Made by a program: the position numbers and the translations under genes | Origin: Acanthaster planci | Taxonomy: Eukaryota; Echinodermata; Asteroidea; Valvatida; Acanthasteridae | Direction: 5' to 3' | Length of the DNA stretch: 64,000 nt | Assembly (NCBI RefSeq): GCF_001949145.1 | Contig: NW_019091507.1 | Coordinates: 650,747 to 714,746 of the forward strand | Notes under the pieces: generated by a model | The model's input: only the letters and a program-made list of their open reading frames with translations | The model's database searches: none | Told to the model about the DNA's origin: nothing | Part shown: piece after piece, positions 34,401-45,303 of the stretch | Layout: each line of letters begins with the position of its first letter | How positions within the stretch are numbered: position 1 is the stretch's first letter

Positions 34401-37400
34401 TGTCGCACTTTAAAGTTGCAATAAATCTGTAGAAGTGAGTTTCATCCCGTGGGTATACCTAATTTTGACTTGTGTTATTGCAGATATTGATTTACTCTCC
34501 TGCTGGGGCCAAATTTGCTGAAGCACAAAAACTATGCTTAAAAAGCAAATAGGTTAACAGGTCAAAATCTGTGGGATTGTTATGCTAACCAAAAGACAGG
34601 TGAATACGATTCCAAAACAATATACATCACATGAAGTTTTGGCTGGTAACCTGATTTGTCAAGCATGGTTTTTCACGCTTAAGCAAATTTTTGCCAGGAG
34701 GTGGCTATAGCCACAGTGAAAATTGAGATCCTCAGCCCGCTTTTCAACTATTATTCTCGGCCCACGCTCAAGCGAACACGGTGAAAGAAGGCAGACCCTG
34801 GCTCTTGTATATATGGTAATTGGTCTTTGTGCGTAGCCCAGAAATGAAAAGATTTTGCATCATAATCACCAGTTTCACAATAGTCCCCGCTTTGAAAAGA
34901 GGCAACGGGAATGTAGAAGGGTGAGTAGAGCCGCATGCCGCCGAACAATCAGCCTTTTCACTGTGTAATTCAAAGTGTGGAGAGTATGCAGGGCCAAAAA
35001 TCAAGAATTTGCGGTGTGGCAGGTGGCCTTCGTGGCCAAGTGAGGCTGGAATTCTTGGAGTTGGCTTTTGGGAAGAATTTCCTGTCGTCAAGGAGTTAAG
35101 CAGCTGTTTGACATTGGCCCCTGGTGATATCTTCATTGTTTATTCATTTCGCAGCTCTTAGATGAACTACCAATGATATGGGGAACCTGTGTGCTGGTTT
35201 ATGCTTTGTGAGTATAAAACAAATTACGTGTGCTATCTGATTGTCCTGCAGATGTTGTGCGGTTCTGGTGCAGTGTTTTGTCAGTATTGTTTATTTGACT
35301 GAGTCCCGGTCAAAATAAGTAAAAAACCTTTCATTTTGATGTGGCCTGGCTTGACTCTGCAACACTATCGACAATATACTGTAGACAACAGTTATATTGT
35401 TTCCACTGAGTGAGGTTTCTTAAAAGAAGCTGAGCTGAATGAACGCAGCTAGGAGCCTTGAGCTGGGCCAAGAGAGGGCGCAAGTTTGTTAGCAACAGAG
35501 GCTCCGTTGGTTGCAACTACACTTTGCAGGCTCACAAGCGACTATGAATGCATGCATTGCGGTCGCATTGGCACCAACAAAATGAACATTCCTGACCAAC
35601 ATGGCTCTCTTTCGACCGATGAGGGGGTGCTTCTGCTCGAGGCGGATAGCCTGTGCTCATGTTGTCTCTCATCAAGTTTGTTAGCAGTAGAGGCTCCATT
35701 GGTTGCAAGTACACTTTGCAGGCTCACGAGTGACTATGAATGCATGCATTACGGTCGCATTGCCACCAACAAAATGAACATTCCTGACCAACATGGCTCT
35801 CTTTCAACCGATGAGGGGGTGCTTCTGCTCAAGGCGGATAGCCTGTGCTCATGTGTCTCTCATCAGCAGCCACACATTGTAATATACTTATTTCTCCATG
35901 CATAGCAAGCTCTTCAAATAAGTTGGACAATCTGAACTAGATGTTTCTTTGAGGTAGCGGCATGTTTTCCAGTTACTTTCTTTAACTTTAATGCTTTTTT
36001 TTCCTGCACAGCTATGAAAGCAACTCAGAGCCCAACAGCCACAACTATCCACTGGCATTATTGCTTCTTATATATGCCTCGTTGGTCACTGGTATTTACA
36101 TTCTAACCAACCAACCCGTCTTCCATCAGGTACATGTAACTCTCATTTTTCTCTTTGATTTTTGTTCAGTAATGTTTGACTTTCCAGTAAGAATAAACCT
36201 GTAACCTAATGACATCGCACTTTCTTAACTCGCCCTCTCCTACAATAGTGACGTGGGATAGGATCCATTGAGTCCCTGAAGGAAGCACACACATGATGCC
36301 ATTATATTTTAGGTCTCTTGCAGACGAGAAAAAAAATATACTAAGAAGTTATTTTCATCCTTTGATCTGTTACAGACGGCCTATGGAATCCTGGTCTTTA
36401 CACTTGTGTTCCGCGGTGTGTATTGTGTCACTGTCAAGTAAGTCAGCTCCTTTGTTAAATTGTCCATAGAGGAAACTTGGCTAGGTTCACCTCATGTTCG
36501 TTTTCAGTTAAACATGGAAAATTAACTGCTGCAGGATTCGAACCCAAGACCTTTGGAAATGCTGCACTTGTGCTCTGCTGATAGTCAGCTAGTTGTTGGG
36601 TATTGTCAAGCTGCCAGCTTCAGGATGAGTAGTCCAGAGGTCAGAGCACTGGAGTGGTAATGCAAGGGCTCGTAGGTTTGAATCTCTCCTCAGTCAGTTT
36701 TTCTCTGTTGTTGCTTTCAAATTCACATCGCAGTAAATGGAAAAGGATAATTTTTCTGTCATTGTTTATCATACACTATGCTAAACCGGTTCCAGTCATC
36801 TGGATAATCTTGGTAAATTGAATGATGGTCTTAGGTTTGAGTCCTTTTTGAGTAATGGCCCTATGTACTGATGACATGTCACAGTGTTTACCAAAGTACA
36901 GCCATTTGCAAAAGTTTAAGACCACCTGGAATTTTATTGTTATTTCTGTCACTGGGCCTGCATTGCATTGTCTTTTTGACTGATTACTTAATTCACATGA
37001 TTTTACAGTCGTGCATAACATCAGTGTAGTGCTGTATACCCATTTGAATGAAATTTTTGCAAAGGCAGGTCTTGTTTAACATTTAGTCTGTAAGGCAGCT
37101 TGGGAAAAAAGCCAGTCTAAGCAATCAGAAATAAAGGAGGGAACACTGAATATTAGACTGTTAACATGTCAAATCATGGAAATGTAGTAAAAAATGTTCA
37201 ACCAAGGTACCAAGGTAACACATTGAAAATAAACCTAAGTTGCCATGATTGGTTTAAGTTTGGTTTTCCATCAGGTTAATGCATTTTCTGTGGGTGGTCC
37301 TAAACTTTTGAAAATGACTGAACATGTACATGTACATTGTGGGAGCGAATGGGGTTCATTGATGTATATATTGCCATACATTGCTATCATGAGCAAACGA

Positions 37401-39196
37401 GTATGATTGTCTTTGTTTCCAAAAGGCAGTTTTTTTGCACCCATTGTTTCAAAGTGTCTGGGGAATCGTCTCGCACAGTTAGAAATGGTAAGATTGCGCC
37501 TTTCACTTTCTTGTGATCTAAGGTAATCGTATGTCTTCTCTTTTCCCTACTCATTTCAGACAGTGGCCGTGTACACAGCACTGATAACCCCTATTCTATC
37601 CCACCATGCAGTGCGATGAACATCTGATACATAATTATCATTGGGTTCATCATAGACTTTGCACACACGATACGTCACTTCGTGGTGTGGCAACTATCCA
37701 CGATACGTCACTTTGTGGTGAAACCGACGATATCATCGTAGAGCGATTCTGTGCACTTTATCCTTTTCTTTCACGTTCTTAGGAGTTAATCGTTAATGAC
37801 GCAAAAGAAGACGGAGATAGTTTTGGATCCCCAGTAGTGATTGTCAACATGATCACTGTGGTAACCAGTTTGTATGGTGTCCTTGTACGTGGAAGGATCG
37901 GCCATATATTTCACACCAAATCAATATGATGTAATGGCGTGTGTAACTGCACATTCCTTCATGTCTTACAGTTGTAGCTTGATTTTCTCGTTTTGTTTCT
38001 AATGACAGCAAACAGGAGTATTCACTATTCCTCTTTGTGTATTCAATTGGTCTCTATGCGACTGGGTTCTTTTTGTGGCTAGTAGACAACGGTTTCTGCA
38101 CACAAATTAGGTATGTAGTCAAAGTTTCTTATGTTGAGTCTCCTTACCTTAAAAGCTTTATTCATTTTGCTTGATTAATCATAAGAACTGGACTTGTGAG
38201 GGGACTTGTGACTAGACCTGTGAGAGGACTTGTGACTGGCCTTGTGACTGGCTTTGTGAGGGGACTTGTAACTGGACTCGTGAAGGGACTTGTGACTGTC
38301 CTTGTGACGGGACTTGACTTTGTGAAGGGACTTGTGATGGGTTCGACTACAAGACTCTTTGAAGGTGGAGTCATTACAGCATTCTGGAGGGTGCAAGTTC
38401 AGTTCACGCATCTGCTAGTTTTTTAAGTTAACTTGAGTAAAAATAATGTGAGAAAGGTTTCCTTGCACCATTTTTTTGATGTTTTGTTGGTTTTTTTGTT
38501 TGCCCAGGCAATCACGAGAGCTCATTCCAGCCCCTGCTAGTGCAGTCTTACAACTCCATGGTTGGTGGCATGTCTTAGCTGGCCTTGGTACCCACGGCCA
38601 CATCATGTTTAGGTAAGTGGAGTCAACAGCATATGCAGGCCATTGAAGAGAAAAAAAAAAAACACTGGAAAGTTGCAAATGGATGACATCGGATGCCAAC
38701 CTGTTTGCAGTCAAGTATTTGGACGTGTCAGTCTGAACCCGTATTGGAGATTCCAAGTCACAAAACTTTGAAAAGTCACTGTATTTGCCGGGTGCACCGT
38801 TGTTACCTAATTACAGTGCAGTTTGTCAGAGTAATTAATTATTGTTTTCCTGTGTTGTGTTGTTGTTTTACAGTTGCTATTTACGAAACAGGTTTCTGAA
38901 ACGCGAGACCACTGTTTGGGTAAGCAACATATATTCTAATCCATGCTACAGTGGTTGAAAACTTGTCTCAGCAAAGTTATCATACTAAAACATGAATATT
39001 TGTAAGAAAGGTTACACTAATGTATTTGAATAAATGAATAGGCTCATTTGCCAGTGATGGTCATGTTCATATGGACTGGTTTTTGTTATTGTTAACAAGT
39101 GCATAGACACATTCAAGCATACTAACAGGTTCTGTTGGATGTTTCTTGCAGCAATTAGGCATCCTACCGTTTGTGTCAGTTGGGAAGGCAGAATGA
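31465..39196 (+). CDS. ACER3-like: Alkaline ceramidase, ACER3-like (gene C)
   Basis: Third tandem paralogue, 265 residues. Coding exons: 31465-31567, 33026-33136, 33940-33992, 35155-35207, 36012-36129, 36376-36437, 38009-38110, 38508-38612, 38874-38919, 39152-39196. All have GT/AG borders and the same phases as genes A and B. This copy aligns with human ACER3 without gaps through its first half: D19, W20, E22, N24, E33 for calcium, then S77, H81 and D92. The C-terminal pair is H218/H222, but the motif is HGWWH, not HAWWH. Seven membrane spans are expected. The C-terminal tail ([14 protein letters not shown]) is the shortest of the three. An in-frame ATG lies six codons upstream (31447); 31465 was preferred for its AAGATGG context and the MAP start. 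Introns carry a hairpin, a 192-bp duplication and SINE heads. Confidence 0.93.
31744..31831. repeat. Long near-perfect hairpin, 41-bp arms
   Basis: Arms 31744-31784 and 31791-31831 are complementary at all but three positions, with a 6-base loop TACTGG. The arms run from TAGACCCG through CAGGGCCC and CGAATACTC to CCGTCGTA. It lies in intron 1 of gene C, about 180 bases after exon 1, so it would be transcribed with the gene. Confidence 0.85.
33605..33700 (-). mobile_element. Two weak tRNA-like B boxes (SINE remnants?)
   Basis: On the minus strand, CATTCGAATCCCACC (near 33607-33621) and GTTTGAATCCCTGC (near 33674-33689) look like B boxes of tRNA-derived SINEs, spaced about 65 bases apart. No A box is convincing. 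Intron 2 of gene C. Confidence 0.25.
35482..35864. repeat. 192-bp tandem duplication keeping an open frame
   Basis: Copies 35482-35673 and 35674-35864 start AAGTTTGTTAGCA and end GTCTCTCATC; most differences are single-base substitutions, so the duplication is recent. The unit length is 64 codons, and an open frame (35486-35905, 139 codons) runs through both copies on the plus strand. It lies wholly inside intron 4 of gene C and has no family signature, so I do not call it a gene. Confidence 0.85.
36529..36592 (-). mobile_element. tRNA-derived SINE head, minus strand
   Basis: Read on the minus strand there is an A-box-like GACTATCAGCAGAGCAC and a perfect B box, GGTTCGAATCC (complement of 36534-36544), at tRNA spacing. 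It sits in intron 6 of gene C, head to head with the next SINE. Confidence 0.55.
36622..36700 (+). mobile_element. tRNA-derived SINE head, plus strand
   Basis: A-box-like AGTCCAGAGGTCAGAGCAC (from 36631) and B box GGTTTGAATCT (36675-36685) at tRNA-like spacing. It is too diverged to be a working tRNA. Together with the minus-strand copy 30 bases upstream it forms a divergent pair. Confidence 0.6.
38189..38341. repeat. Minisatellite of 12-bp GGACTTGTGACT-like units
   Basis: About a dozen degenerate units of 10-12 bp such as GGACTTGTGACT, GGCCTTGTGACT and GGACTTGTGAAG in intron 7 of gene C. The repeat gives long artefactual open frames rich in Thr-Ser-Pro or Gly-Leu-Val on the two strands, which should not be read as protein. 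Confidence 0.9.
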
Positions 39197-39741
39197 GGCT
39201 ACATTGAAGACATCCCTGTTCGCAATATGGTGCTCACATCACACAGGGTACAAGAGTTGTTGCCATGTCATTTTCCAACTCCCCGTACATGTATATATAG
39301 AATGTGGCACTGTGTAAATCAAGCGTAGTTACCATTGTAGACCGTAGAATGAGCTCATTGGGTATTCCAACAGGGCATGCCCAGAATGAGGTCATTCCAG
39401 ACCTAAGTTAAAGGTCTGCCCGATCAAGGCAGCCCTAAGCCAATTCCTGCACATGCTTTGTTCCTGAATGACCTAATGTAGCTGTTTTGAAATGCCCAAC
39501 TCGTTCATCATGAAAAGAGAAATATGGTGCTTGCATGAAAACCAAAAAAAGAACTCGCACACTGTCTCGAGTCCAAGCCCCTCAGCACGTCTCGGCCTTT
39601 TTGTAAACCCAGACCCCAATCCATTGTCAAACAGTCTTCATACTCGAACAAGTCAGACTTGCAGTTTACATGGTTTAAGGTTTGATTCAGCTGTACCACC
39701 ATTCACATAATGTACATGTCAGTATACTTACAGGAAATAGG

Positions 39742-39747
39742 AATAAA
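39742..39747 (+). terminator. Candidate polyA signal, gene C (proximal)
   Basis: AATAAA about 550 bases past the stop codon, followed by a T/GT-rich stretch (TGTTATTTCTGGTTTATTG). A reasonable end for a compact transcript. Confidence 0.4.
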
Positions 39748-40713
39748 GATTTGACAGATGTGCTCCTCTGAATGATAGTGTAGCTTCTGTTATTTCTGGT
39801 TTATTGTTACTGTTAACTTTGAATAAGATTTTGAAAAACAAGACACATACACGTATATTCATCTGTATGACTCTCTAAGGAGAGGAAAGCAAGATGCCAG
39901 AAAATTTTCAAACGGGAGGGTTTTGAACAGGTTCGGTGAAATGTGCCAAAGTCTTGGACGTGTAAATGTCCCTTAATGGGAAGGGCCAGGCAGTTTGTGC
40001 TGGATGTTCAGCTTCAGGAAGACAACTCGGCTCAGTTTTTTTCTTAAGTTCAAATTTTACAAAGCCCCTATTTTGAACGTCAGTTTTTGCACAGGCAAAC
40101 AAGTCTTCGCAGTTCCTTCCAAAATACTGGGTGCAGTGGAAATATGGCCTCAGCACCGAGGGTTGTAGGTTTCAAAAGTATGAGAGGACAGACAGTTTTT
40201 AACCTTGGCTGGAAAGTGAGAGGGAGATACAGCAGTACTAGGTGAAACCCTGTTTGACAGGCATAGATTAAGTCATAACTTACAGTTCAAATACTTCCAC
40301 ACCATTTTGCTACAAGTTTTACTCTTGCGACTGTGCAATTATACCATTGTAACGTGAGCAGTGTTGGTAGATGGGAGAGTGGTATTGTTTCCATGTTAAG
40401 TACATGTAGGTCAGTGTTATTTACATAGCTTTTTGGTTGGTAATGTGACTGCTTACCTAGTTTTTTTTGCCCATACTTAGCAAATTTGCCTACATGTAGT
40501 CCCTGTTTATAGGATAGTTTACTTGTCCGTGTTGGACTTATTCAAGGGCATACATATAATGAAATTTGTGCCCTTTGGCTGTTGTGCAAAACACAGCACA
40601 TGAAGTTGAAACTTCACACATGTAAGAGCAGTCGCTGCTCTGTATAGTGGGTATAAACTGACAACAGTACTTTCTCAGTATAAATGCTTTGTTTTTAGTG
40701 AAGTACTATATCA

Positions 40714-40719
40714 AATAAA
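40714..40719 (+). terminator. Candidate polyA signal, gene C (distal)
   Basis: AATAAA followed by GTGGTGCCCTTTGTAGTTTC and a T-rich run. Alternative to the proximal site; the sequence alone cannot decide. Confidence 0.35.
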
Positions 40720-43659
40720 GAGAATAGACAGCAATTGTTCTTGACCACAGTGGTGCCCTTTGTAGTTTCTTCTTTGTTCTGGATAACTGTCTACTGAAAA
40801 ATCATAACCTATTCTTTCTTAATTTCCAGCACATGACAAAGGGACTTGGCTGAAGACCATCCTCTCTTAAGATGTACCAGGAACTGTAAAGTTATTGTTA
40901 CTTCTAAAAATGCAGTTCAAGAATATCATTTAATTGGCTAGCAACGGACATTCCTGTGCATTCATATTTCACAAGGAAAGACCAATAATACATATTGGAT
41001 ACATTTGACAAGCATACAGTTTCCAGACGATTTCTGTTAAGGATACTTGCACCACTACATGTATCTGCAATTAGTAATTCAGCACTTGCAGGCACTTTTT
41101 AATTTGGCATTTAAAAAAAAGATGAAATCACAAATGAAACACACCTCTCCTCTCTTTGTGTCATAAATGTAAGGACGGACAATAAGATCCCCTTTCTATG
41201 CAAATGAAAATATTACTCTCACGAATAACTTGATTGTGCTAGGATTGTTTCACAGATGAACTCAATACCTTAACATGTACATGTATGCCTAGTTTAACAC
41301 TTCCAAAATATACAGAAACTGCAACATCAATTTTTTCCAACATTACCACTTTACTCGGCCATTATGTAAGACGGCCTCAGCAACTTATTCCTGATTACGA
41401 TGTACCGGGTCACAAATATAAACACCTTTTACAAAAGGTTGCCCAAACTTCTCAAACAACAAGTTAGACAACGGTAACAGACAAATATTACTTTCAGAGA
41501 TTTGCCAGCTCTCTTGCATTCAATATTTTCTATTATTTATATTATATTCATATGTTTGTAATGCTTAAATCTATGCATTTGTACATGTAAGTCACATTAA
41601 ATTTTGGAAATTGGAAGTGACTCATGATTGGATTAAAACATCTGATTTGCATCAGAATAAACTGCCACAAAGTTCATAACTCCGATCACTTGTAATGTAC
41701 AAAAATGAATCTTGGCTCTTTCAGGCTTTTACAAATAATACAAAAATAGCATAGCATCTTTCTACCTTTTCTTGGTCAATTCAATAATTGTGTTACAACT
41801 GAAAGACAGGGGGTCTGGTTCCATCCGCGATCACCATAGCAAGGATATTAATCATACTACAGCATGTCATTACATTTTTTTCCAACTGATGTATATGTAC
41901 AATGATAACGGATTCATCACTCACAGATAACAGAAAATACATGTAATACAATGCCGTAGCCAACCTCTTTCCCCGATAGATGACAAAGTGTCAAATACAT
42001 GTACATGCACAACGTGCAGTCTGCTTCGCACACATTAGCATCATGGACGTCTACATGTGAATATAATCTGAATAAAACTGAAACCTGTAGAATTTTGATT
42101 GATCGATTAAACTAAAGCAGAAACACATGACCCAAACAATGTAGAACTGTATAAGAAAACATCTGATGCATGTTGCAACAGTGTATTAAAATCCCTTCTG
42201 AGCCAATGCACATATGTAGGTACACTTTGTACAAGACTGTATGCAACTGCTAAATATTACTACTTCGCTCATAGAGATTAGCCAGCTGTTTTTATTTTGG
42301 AGTAATTCACATTCTACATACATGTACATATCATTCAGCTTTTCATGGAATTCCATTTCCGTATCTGAAGTTGTGCTTCTCATATCGAGACAAGTGGTGA
42401 TCAAGAGCTGTTAAAGTACATGCCATAAATGAAATGTTGGCAAATTCTATGATTCTGATCATTTGTAAAAAAAAAATGGGCTCTTTGTATCATTCAGGCT
42501 ACTCAAAAATGATAAAGGATAAAAAATAGTTATTTACAGAAACACAGACACATACATGTACATGGTCACCAAAAGATTATTTCACGGCTGATAAGCAGAA
42601 TGTGTTCTGCCGGAGGATGGCAGATGACTGAAACTTGCTCCCCAAGGGAACAGCGCATGGGGACATGGTTAACAAAAGGCGATGTTGATGAGCCACTCAG
42701 TTTGTAGCACTAATGAAAGACAAGATTCTACAATCTACAGAATTCAGGCAGATTGTCCCTCGGTGCCTAACCTTCATATTGAATCACTTCATATTTTTGC
42801 CTCCACCAACACTGAGGAAGGACTATCCACGCACTGATGAGGTCTCAGCATGTTACATGGAAATCACTTGTCTTACTACAACTTTTACTTGTGGATATAT
42901 GCACAGTGCACTGTGGTGATGAAGGAACTGGCTTGTTCGGGTTAAGCCTGCGTATGCCAGTGTGGATATATCAAGCCTGGTATCCATTTTCCATACATGT
43001 ACATCTACATACTGTATGACCACATGAGCTGATTGACATCAATTTAATCTTTATCACCCTCTCATATTTCTAGACTGTAAAAATGAAGTATGAAGGAAAA
43101 GTCAATGTTTCATTCATGCCATCAAACCCACACTGTTGAATTTTTCTTCCTTACCCATTTTTGGTAGTACATGTACATGTGCCTTTGAGTGGTTGCTACG
43201 TTTTTCAAAGAGCAAACAAATTTAAAGTGAGAACAACAGCATATCGGAGTAAACTACTTCATCCAAATCAATCAAAGGAAGAAAATGTGCCGAATGATGT
43301 GTCCACCTCTGTGGTACATGTATGTGGTTAAATTATGAAGCCTTTGCTGTGAACATACAAACAATTGAGGTTTGAGGAACCCTTACATGTAGGTCAGGGA
43401 GCGGCCTGGTAAACCATTTTTACATTAACACACTTACCATGGCAACATGTAACTGATATATTTCTTGATCTGAACATCCCGATGCCCCCCCTAAAAAGGG
43501 AAAAATCTAAAGTATGAAAAACTTCACATTGCACAAACGAGGTTTTTTGAGTGGAAGGACTAGTCAATAAGGACAATACTGAACTATGCAAACAAGGTGA
43601 TTTTTGTAAGAACTCTAACTTCCAATGTTTCTTGCAGAATTTGTAAATGTACACACTCA

Positions 43660-44639
43660 CTAAGAGGCACTCGTACTTAAGCACTGCAAGCCAGATGGAT
43701 AGATCACATGGACAATGACAAAGTCAGTGACAGTGATTCCTCGATGGATTTCATTTTTTCCCCGTCTCAGTTTGCAGTAATCAAGTTGCAGCCGGCGCGG
43801 GGCCTGGCTTGGCCTAACCGGCTTGCACCAAAATGATGCAGTACTACCTAGGTTGTGCTTGGAAAGAACCAATGTAACCAAATTGGACAGGTCGCTGAAT
43901 ATGAGTGACTCAGCAACATGTATCATGTCCTGTCCATTCAAGAAGCAGCCCCTAAAGTAGAGCTCCTGCAGGGCCTTGCACTGATTAACTTGCTCACACC
44001 ATAATGCAGTTGTACCAGCCAGGTTATTACAGGAAAGATTCAAGGTACCCAAGTTGGGTAAATCCCTTACTGACTCAGCAAGCTGTACCATGTCCTTTCC
44101 ATTCAATGAACAATCCCTTGCATCAAAATTTTGCAGGGCCTTGCACTGCTTTATGCGCTCACACCATAATGCCGCTGTACCAGCCAGTTTATTACTAGAG
44201 AGACTCAATGAAGCCAAGTTGTGTATATCCTTCAATGACTTGGCAACATGCACCATGTCCTCTCCAGTCAATGAGCAGTCACTCAAGGCCAGTTGCCGCA
44301 GGGCTTTGCACTGCTGCAAGTGCTTGCACAAGGGTGCTGCTGTGTCTTTCAGGTACAATGAGATATATCCAGTGCTCCAAAGTTTGGTAGTTCACAGAGT
44401 GACTTTGCAACGCGAGCTAAATCTTCACTAATGAAGCAATCACTGAAACATGCCTGTTCTAGATTTGTCATTGCATTCAGTGCTAAGGCTAAACCTTCAC
44501 CGCACCCTGTAAAGATGAAGGGCTTAAACGTAACCACCTTCACTTCAGCGAGGTAAGTACTGGCACCATCCCTTGTAAGCTCAACAATGCATTTCAGAAA
44601 GTATGTGATTGAGTTGGCACCATCTCGGTGGAACTTTTA
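43660..44639 (-). pseudogene. LRR block of the NLR-like gene
   Basis: Opens with the helical end of the NLR module (HRDGANSITYFLKCIVEL) and passes into leucine-rich repeats in a 55-residue double repeat. Three clear copies share CKAL-(x)n-C-L-G-DM-VAKS/AES-L-NL-L-LS-N-LAGTAALWCE; a fourth, N-terminal copy is interrupted by a one-base frame change near 44363. The C-terminus (about 60 residues) loses the repeat pattern. LRRs of this type sense ligand or hold the receptor inactive. Confidence 0.75.
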
Positions 44640-44646
44640 AATCATT

Positions 44647-45303
44647 TCACTTCCTGGCATGGTCCAGCCACATACAGTAAATCTCATTATTTACAAACAA
44701 GTGTATGAACCCCCTGTGAGGCAAACATTTGCACTGGCCTTCAAAGTAAAACAGCAGCACCAACTGGCCCACCGCACTTTGAAATGATAAATCCCTCTGA
44801 TACCTCTCTTGAAAGGTAAGTAAGTGAAAGGTGCATGCTTCATTGTCACCACAACAAAAGTGCAGAAGATACTCAAAACCCCATGGGCTCATCGATATTA
44901 TTACATGTATGTCATTCAGAGTTTCTTGAAATTGCTCTCTGTCTTTTTCAAGCATGTGTTGCAAGTATAAAGCAGCACGGAATTTCCTGGAATGTTTTAT
45001 GAATAAACTGCACTGGGATTAGCCTCTTCACGACTCTCTGCCTGGTCAGAATTCCAACTCTCAGAGCCCTTACAAGCACACTCGGATCAAAGTCACTTTC
45101 TTTAAAAGACAGAACTTGCTCTCCAAAAAGACCATCCCAACCAAGCTTGCCGAGAATGGTCACAATAGAGAATATTTCTTCTTTTGACACTTTTTTCTTT
45201 TACCGATGTATTCAATTGTCTTAGCGTACAGGCGTGGCATTTTTTCTGGAAGTGTGGACCCTTCTCTCCACAGTAAACACATCAAAACCGGCCAACCCAC
45301 TAA
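44647..45303 (-). pseudogene. NACHT-tail, winged-helix and HD2 segment
   Basis: Three pieces in three frames: VGWPVLMCLLW-REGSTLPEKM-RLYAKTIEYI (from 45300), matching the end of a NACHT module; LGWDGLFGEQVLSF...LRVGILTRQ...FIHKTFQE (45190-44984), matching the winged helix; and FRAALYLQHML...HFCCGDNEA...FYFEGQ (from 44982), matching HD2. The pieces are collinear and in family order but separated by single-base shifts, at an A run (45191-45196) and at GAAATTCC (44980-44986). The open stretch before it (45540-45304) reads freely but I do not recognise it. Confidence 0.7.

Larger units (their letters stand above)
39197..43659. other. Gene C 3' region and convergent spacer
   Basis: No coding exon recognised. 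The first 0.5-1.5 kb is probably the 3' UTR of gene C. The remainder separates it from the convergent minus-strand NLR-like gene and may contain that gene's 3' UTR. TACATGTAC palindromes are dense between 41.2 and 43.4 kb. Confidence 0.5.

Noticed and set aside
16565-36700. True tRNA genes at the A/B-box sites
   Set aside because: Arms do not pair into a cloverleaf and boxes are degenerate, so SINE remnants fit better.
38162-38426. Thr-Ser-Pro and Gly-Leu-Val repeat proteins on both strands
   Set aside because: Translation of the 12-bp minisatellite in intron 7 of gene C.
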